From: Cranoglanis bouderius
Lineage: Eukaryota > Chordata > Actinopteri > Siluriformes > Cranoglanididae
Direction: 5' to 3'
Assembly (NCBI GenBank): GCA_023630585.1
Contig: CM042550.1
Span: 20,555,606-20,619,605, forward strand
Length of the DNA stretch: 64,000 bases
Shown: in pieces, positions 60,020 to 64,000 of the stretch
How the letters are laid out: the number at the start of each line of letters is the position of its first letter
Numbering within the stretch: the first letter of the stretch is position 1
Program-made: the position numbers and the translations under genes
The notes under the pieces: model-generated
Database searches by the model: none
What the model saw: only the letters and a program-made list of their open reading frames with translations
What the model was told of the DNA's origin: nothing

Positions 60020-60638
60020 ATAGCTTGTCATGTAATCACAAAGCATAAACTCCTCTGTCCTGAAGTCGTGCTCCGACTGTTACAAAGCGCTGGCACTGGA
60101 GACTCCTTCCATTAATGCTAAATAAACATCTCCTTACAGAAAGCTTCACAATACTGTTTTAACTAGTTTATCTTGACACGTAGAAAGCATGACGTGTCAG
60201 TCTTTATTACATTTTTTTTTAATCATAATTAGCAAATTGCTGTAGTATAAGAGGAAGAAAACAATTGGGGACATGCTGTCATACAGGAAAATTCTCGGTG
60301 ACTGGGATTGATTATTTTTCTAATAATAGCACGACACAAAGTGTTCTATTCTTAACTTGATACGTGTACCTCTGTTATTGGTTTGTATTACATATACTTT
60401 TTGGTGTGTTATCGTTTGGCCATGGAGCTCATTGTTTCTGTTTCCTGAATCCTGATGTGTCCGAGGAAATCCGTAGGATGGGGGGAAAAGTTTCAACAGT
60501 TTAAGAGGAATGTAATCACACTGCAGGATTTCCTTATGTTCTTCTTAGTGGAGACTACAAATGAACACAAGACAAAAAAAAAATATACTCACAACACTTT
60601 GACCTATAGTTTAGCTTAAAATCAGAATTCTGTGTGCT

Positions 60639-60677
<39 letters not shown>

Positions 60678-60803
60678 AGGAATGCAGGGTATGAGTCACA
60701 GAAAGGACTATGAATACACAGCGCTCGAGTGTGTGGGAGTTTGATTGAGAACAGATGTGCATAGTTGAGCTGGAGCAGGCGCATATCCTCCAGTGTGTGG
60801 GGG

Positions 60804-60879
<76 letters not shown>

Positions 60880-61445
60880 CAGGTTTCAAGCCAACAGTGT
60901 CAAGCACTCAATGTTGTCAATGTTAATTTACTCAGTCCGTGCAGGGCAGAGAGGAAAAGAACGACGGTGTTTTAGTGGAAAGTGAGCATGTCCTTAATGA
61001 ATAAATATCTCTAACACCCCCAGAACCGAAAATCTCTGGCTCTCGTACACACCGTACCTCATTTTCCGTCTTTAATCTTATTACTGATGATGATGAATAA
61101 CAGATCTGCTTCTCTCGGTAGCTCTGAAAGTTCTTCCATGATTCCACGATTCCATGATTAGCACTTATAACTCTTAAAAATGTTCATTTATCTTATAAAT
61201 TCTTTTGACATTGACTCTAACAAACCTGTGCAAAAAAAAAAAAGTTTTAACCCATCTCAGGCAACCTTTTTTTTCTGCTTTTAAGTAACATGGTTGAGAG
61301 TTCTTTTGTTTTTTTTTAGTATACAATTAGCATGTAGACAAAAATGCGAACTAGCATCCATGCTAATGAGATGAGGGCATTAAGGACTTTCTAATGATTT
61401 ACCTAACTGTTTTTTTTTTAAAGTAATAATTAACTTTCAGTCTAT
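60020..61445. other. Intergenic, dispersed repeat copy and AC/GT arrays
   Basis: 60020-60370 belongs to the ATAACAGCACG repeat family. An AC array (60643-60674) and a GT array (60809-60878) follow as an inverted pair. No gene. Confidence 0.65.
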
Positions 61446-61640
61446 CATTTACATCTACAGCACTTGGCAGACACCCTTATCCAGAGTGACTTACATTTTA
61501 TTTTATACATCTGAGCAGTTGAGGGTTAAGGGCCTTGCTCAAGGGCCCAACAGTGGCAGCTTGGCGGTGCTGGGGTTTGAATTCATGACCTTCCAATCAG
61601 TAGCCCAACATCTTAACCACTGAGCTACCACTGCCCTGTC
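61446..61640. repeat. Teleost dispersed repeat (SINE- or LINE-tail-like)
   Basis: Contains CACTTGGCAGACACCCTTAT, GAGTGACTTACATTTTA, GGGTTAAGGGCCTTGCTCAA and TTAACCACTGAGCTACCACT, phrases shared by a very common fish interspersed repeat. No coding capacity. The exact class is not decided. Confidence 0.7.
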
Positions 61641-64000
61641 ATTTCTGTAACAGGGTTGCACTTTCAAAGTGACCTCATCAGTCAATACCACAATATCATT
61701 TAAAAATAAGCAAAGAAGAACGACAGAAATGTGATTTTCTTTTTTGTTTCTCATGATCTTCAGGAAATTCACACGATGCAACTTCCTGGATGAATGTGGA
61801 GTGAATGTGTTCAGGTAGCAGGGTTGAGTGAAACTAAAATACATTTTTCACAGCCTATAAAGGATGAATTGTGGAAAAGGATGATTTGCGTATGAGATAT
61901 TAAATGGTTTCACACATTAATGCAACAATAATATGATTTATTTTAAAGTAATTAGTGATTACAATTGAAGGTAAGGCGTAATTAGTTATAATCAGCTGCG
62001 CCATCCTTGAAGTGCTTTAGAGGTTTTATTAATGTTGTAAGTTGTTTATAGTGCCTCTACTCTTTAAAAAAAATAAAAAAATCCTTCACGTCCTGTTTGT
62101 ACTCCATTACAAACTACTCCATTTCTCCCAGGCTTTAGGATTTAGAGTCAGGCTCATGGTGTGTGTTTCATCTGCATGACTATGAAGAGAAAGGGTTTAT
62201 ATGTAGAATATTAGCTTCTAGCACAACAATCCAGGCATGTCTCCCGGGCCCTGTCTCATATACCCGGCCCGAATGGATCCGAACCGTGTCCGGCTCTGAT
62301 AAGAAGCTTTACGGTTCCTCGTGCTCCTCTTTATTAAAGCAGGATGGAACGAGGACGAGGCTGAAGAGGGGATTCTTATCATGGGGAGTTCAGGCGGACC
62401 TGCTGGGAGTCATGCTTAAAAAAGTTTCTAAAGAGTGATTGGATTACTACAAGTCCATTCCCGGCATTCCACGTTCCACCACAATCACACCCACAGAGAT
62501 GTATACACACATACAAACACACACACACACACACACACACACCAGGTTGGACTGTGATGTCAGAGTGCCCCCATATGTCCTCATAATGCAACTGCAAAGA
62601 AAGTGTGTAAGGGACAGGAGATAAAAGGACACTGGAATTATATTTATAATTAAAATAGCAGATTAGTGTAGCATGGAATTGTACTGTAAATTGTTCAGAT
62701 AAATTACCGGTGTTCTCCGATGTCCATATTTGCTCTTGGTGTTGTAATATTTTACAGGATTTAGTCCACAGTTACAACGTTCACTCCCATTTTTCTGTCA
62801 AAAAAAAATTGAATAGAAATGTAATATAGCATCCACTAGTGTGAATTATATTCAGTTAAAGTTGAAAACAGTTTTATTTTTTATTGTAGTCAATATCAGC
62901 ATTCAACTGCATACCCAGGCTCTTACTGGTGTAGTATTGATTGATCATTTTCCTCTAACAACACATCCTGAAGTGTTTTATTTGCCAACGACGGCCATTT
63001 TTACTTTATTAAGAACGAGACATATCTGTTTATGGTTACATTCAATGCTCCAAATATCTCTAAACAAGTTAGTTCCTTTTCTCACATTCGTTATAGCAGC
63101 TATAAACAGTCGTTCCCTCATCAGTTTGTTTTCTGTCTTGAAGTTAATAATACAAAAAAATATTGAGACCAAAAAGCATAAACTCCTCTGTCTTGAAGCT
63201 ATAGAAATGATAACGTATTAGAACGAGCGCATTAATACAAACCTGTGATTCGATTTACAGCCGGCACTACTGTCGAAGCTGCTGTTATAGACGGTTAATC
63301 AACACCTTCCGACCAATCACTGTCCAGAATTCAACAGCGCTGCGGTTTAAAAGGCTGATATAGTGGCGTCATTTTCTATTTATGTAGAAATAGTAAGAAA
63401 ATGTAAAGTTACAGTATATCTAATGAGAAATAGTATACAGTTTGGCTCACGGTTCCATATAATACAATTTAGCAAAATGCAATACACAAAATATGCAAAG
63501 CATTAAATCCAACCTCGTCAACAGTCCATTGTACTGTAAAGAAACATAATCATGCGTTATGCCTCATACACAGCACACTAGTCTTGGCGTGCTTGAGCTT
63601 TTCAAAACATTTGCAAGCATGCAAACAAGATGAGGCCGAATGTAAACGTGTTTGTGTCGAGCGAGACAGATGTTCTGAGCTCAGGATGGGAGAACATTCC
63701 TGGTTGTGTTTGGCAGGAGGTTCAGAAAGACATGGAATTCTATAAGCATGGGAATAAAAGATATAATCAGCTGTGCGAATGCAGAACAAAACCGATGACT
63801 TTTTGTTGTCGTTGTTTTTGTTGTTGTTTTCGTAGAAGGATTTGCATATTGCTTTGCCAGTATGTGGCTTTAACAATAAGCAAATTCTAATTTGCATAAC
63901 AGACGAGGAAGAGAGGATACTGGCACCGCACACACTTCTGCTGAAGATTTGCATATTTTTTATTTGATATTTTTAACGATATCCAGGCAGTAATCTGCTT
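61641..64000. other. Intergenic to window end, no gene
   Basis: 62200-62440 is a repeat-free, GC-richer block (CCCGGGCCC, GGATCCGAACC). It has a 91-codon open frame without recognisable similarity. An AC array (62515-62541) and a partial ATAACAGCACG family copy (62930-63360) follow. DIAPH1, expected downstream of gamma clusters in tetrapods, is not seen. Confidence 0.55.

Noticed and set aside
62163..62438. 91-codon open frame in a GC-richer block
   Set aside because: No homology recognised, no splice or promoter signals; may be a regulatory block.

Overview
This window is from a teleost fish genome. It holds the 3' part of a clustered protocadherin gamma (Pcdh-gamma, probably Pcdh2-gamma) locus on the + strand, followed by about 22.6 kb with no recognisable gene. 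The teleost assignment rests on the locus type, two Tc1/mariner elements, dense dinucleotide and tetranucleotide microsatellites and fish-type interspersed repeats. The species cannot be read from the sequence.

Layout. Eight large single variable exons lie in tandem from about 2.1 to 32.7 kb. Each encodes a signal peptide, six cadherin (EC) repeats, a transmembrane helix and a variable cytoplasmic segment, and each ends in a phase-0 splice donor. Exons 1-5 and 7 are intact. Exon 6 is a pseudogene, cut by an intact Tc1-like DD35E transposon and carrying a separate stop codon. Exon 8 is a divergent C-type exon. The three gamma constant exons follow (34648-34706, 36803-36915, 39299-39543). They add 138 residues ending in a lysine-rich tail, then a 3' UTR with an AATAAA at 41334. 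Each mRNA should be one variable exon spliced to the three constant exons, giving a roughly 950-residue homophilic neuronal adhesion receptor.

Regulation. Each of exons 1-7 has a promoter module about 190-230 bp before its ATG: CCAAT, then 20-21 bp later an ACAAAGAGATC(C/T)ACTCCCTCC element, the fish counterpart of the protocadherin conserved sequence element. Exon 8 has a decayed version. A split REST/NRSF-like motif (TTCAGCACC, 8-9 bp spacer, GGACAGCGCC-like) recurs in the intervals between variable exons. Downstream of the gene, 41.4-64 kb is repeats: a broken Tc1 element, foldback elements, a dispersed ATAACAGCACG family, a 19-bp minisatellite and many microsatellites. Within it lie four near-perfect RFX X-boxes (42.4-48.5 kb) and two matching double YY1 sites, candidate parts of a downstream cluster control region.

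Most notable: (1) the recurrent split NRSE-like motif; (2) the RFX X-box cluster; (3) the transposon-killed variable exon; (4) a possible 45-nt in-frame cassette exon in the constant region; (5) near-identical 3' halves of seven variable exons, indicating gene conversion.
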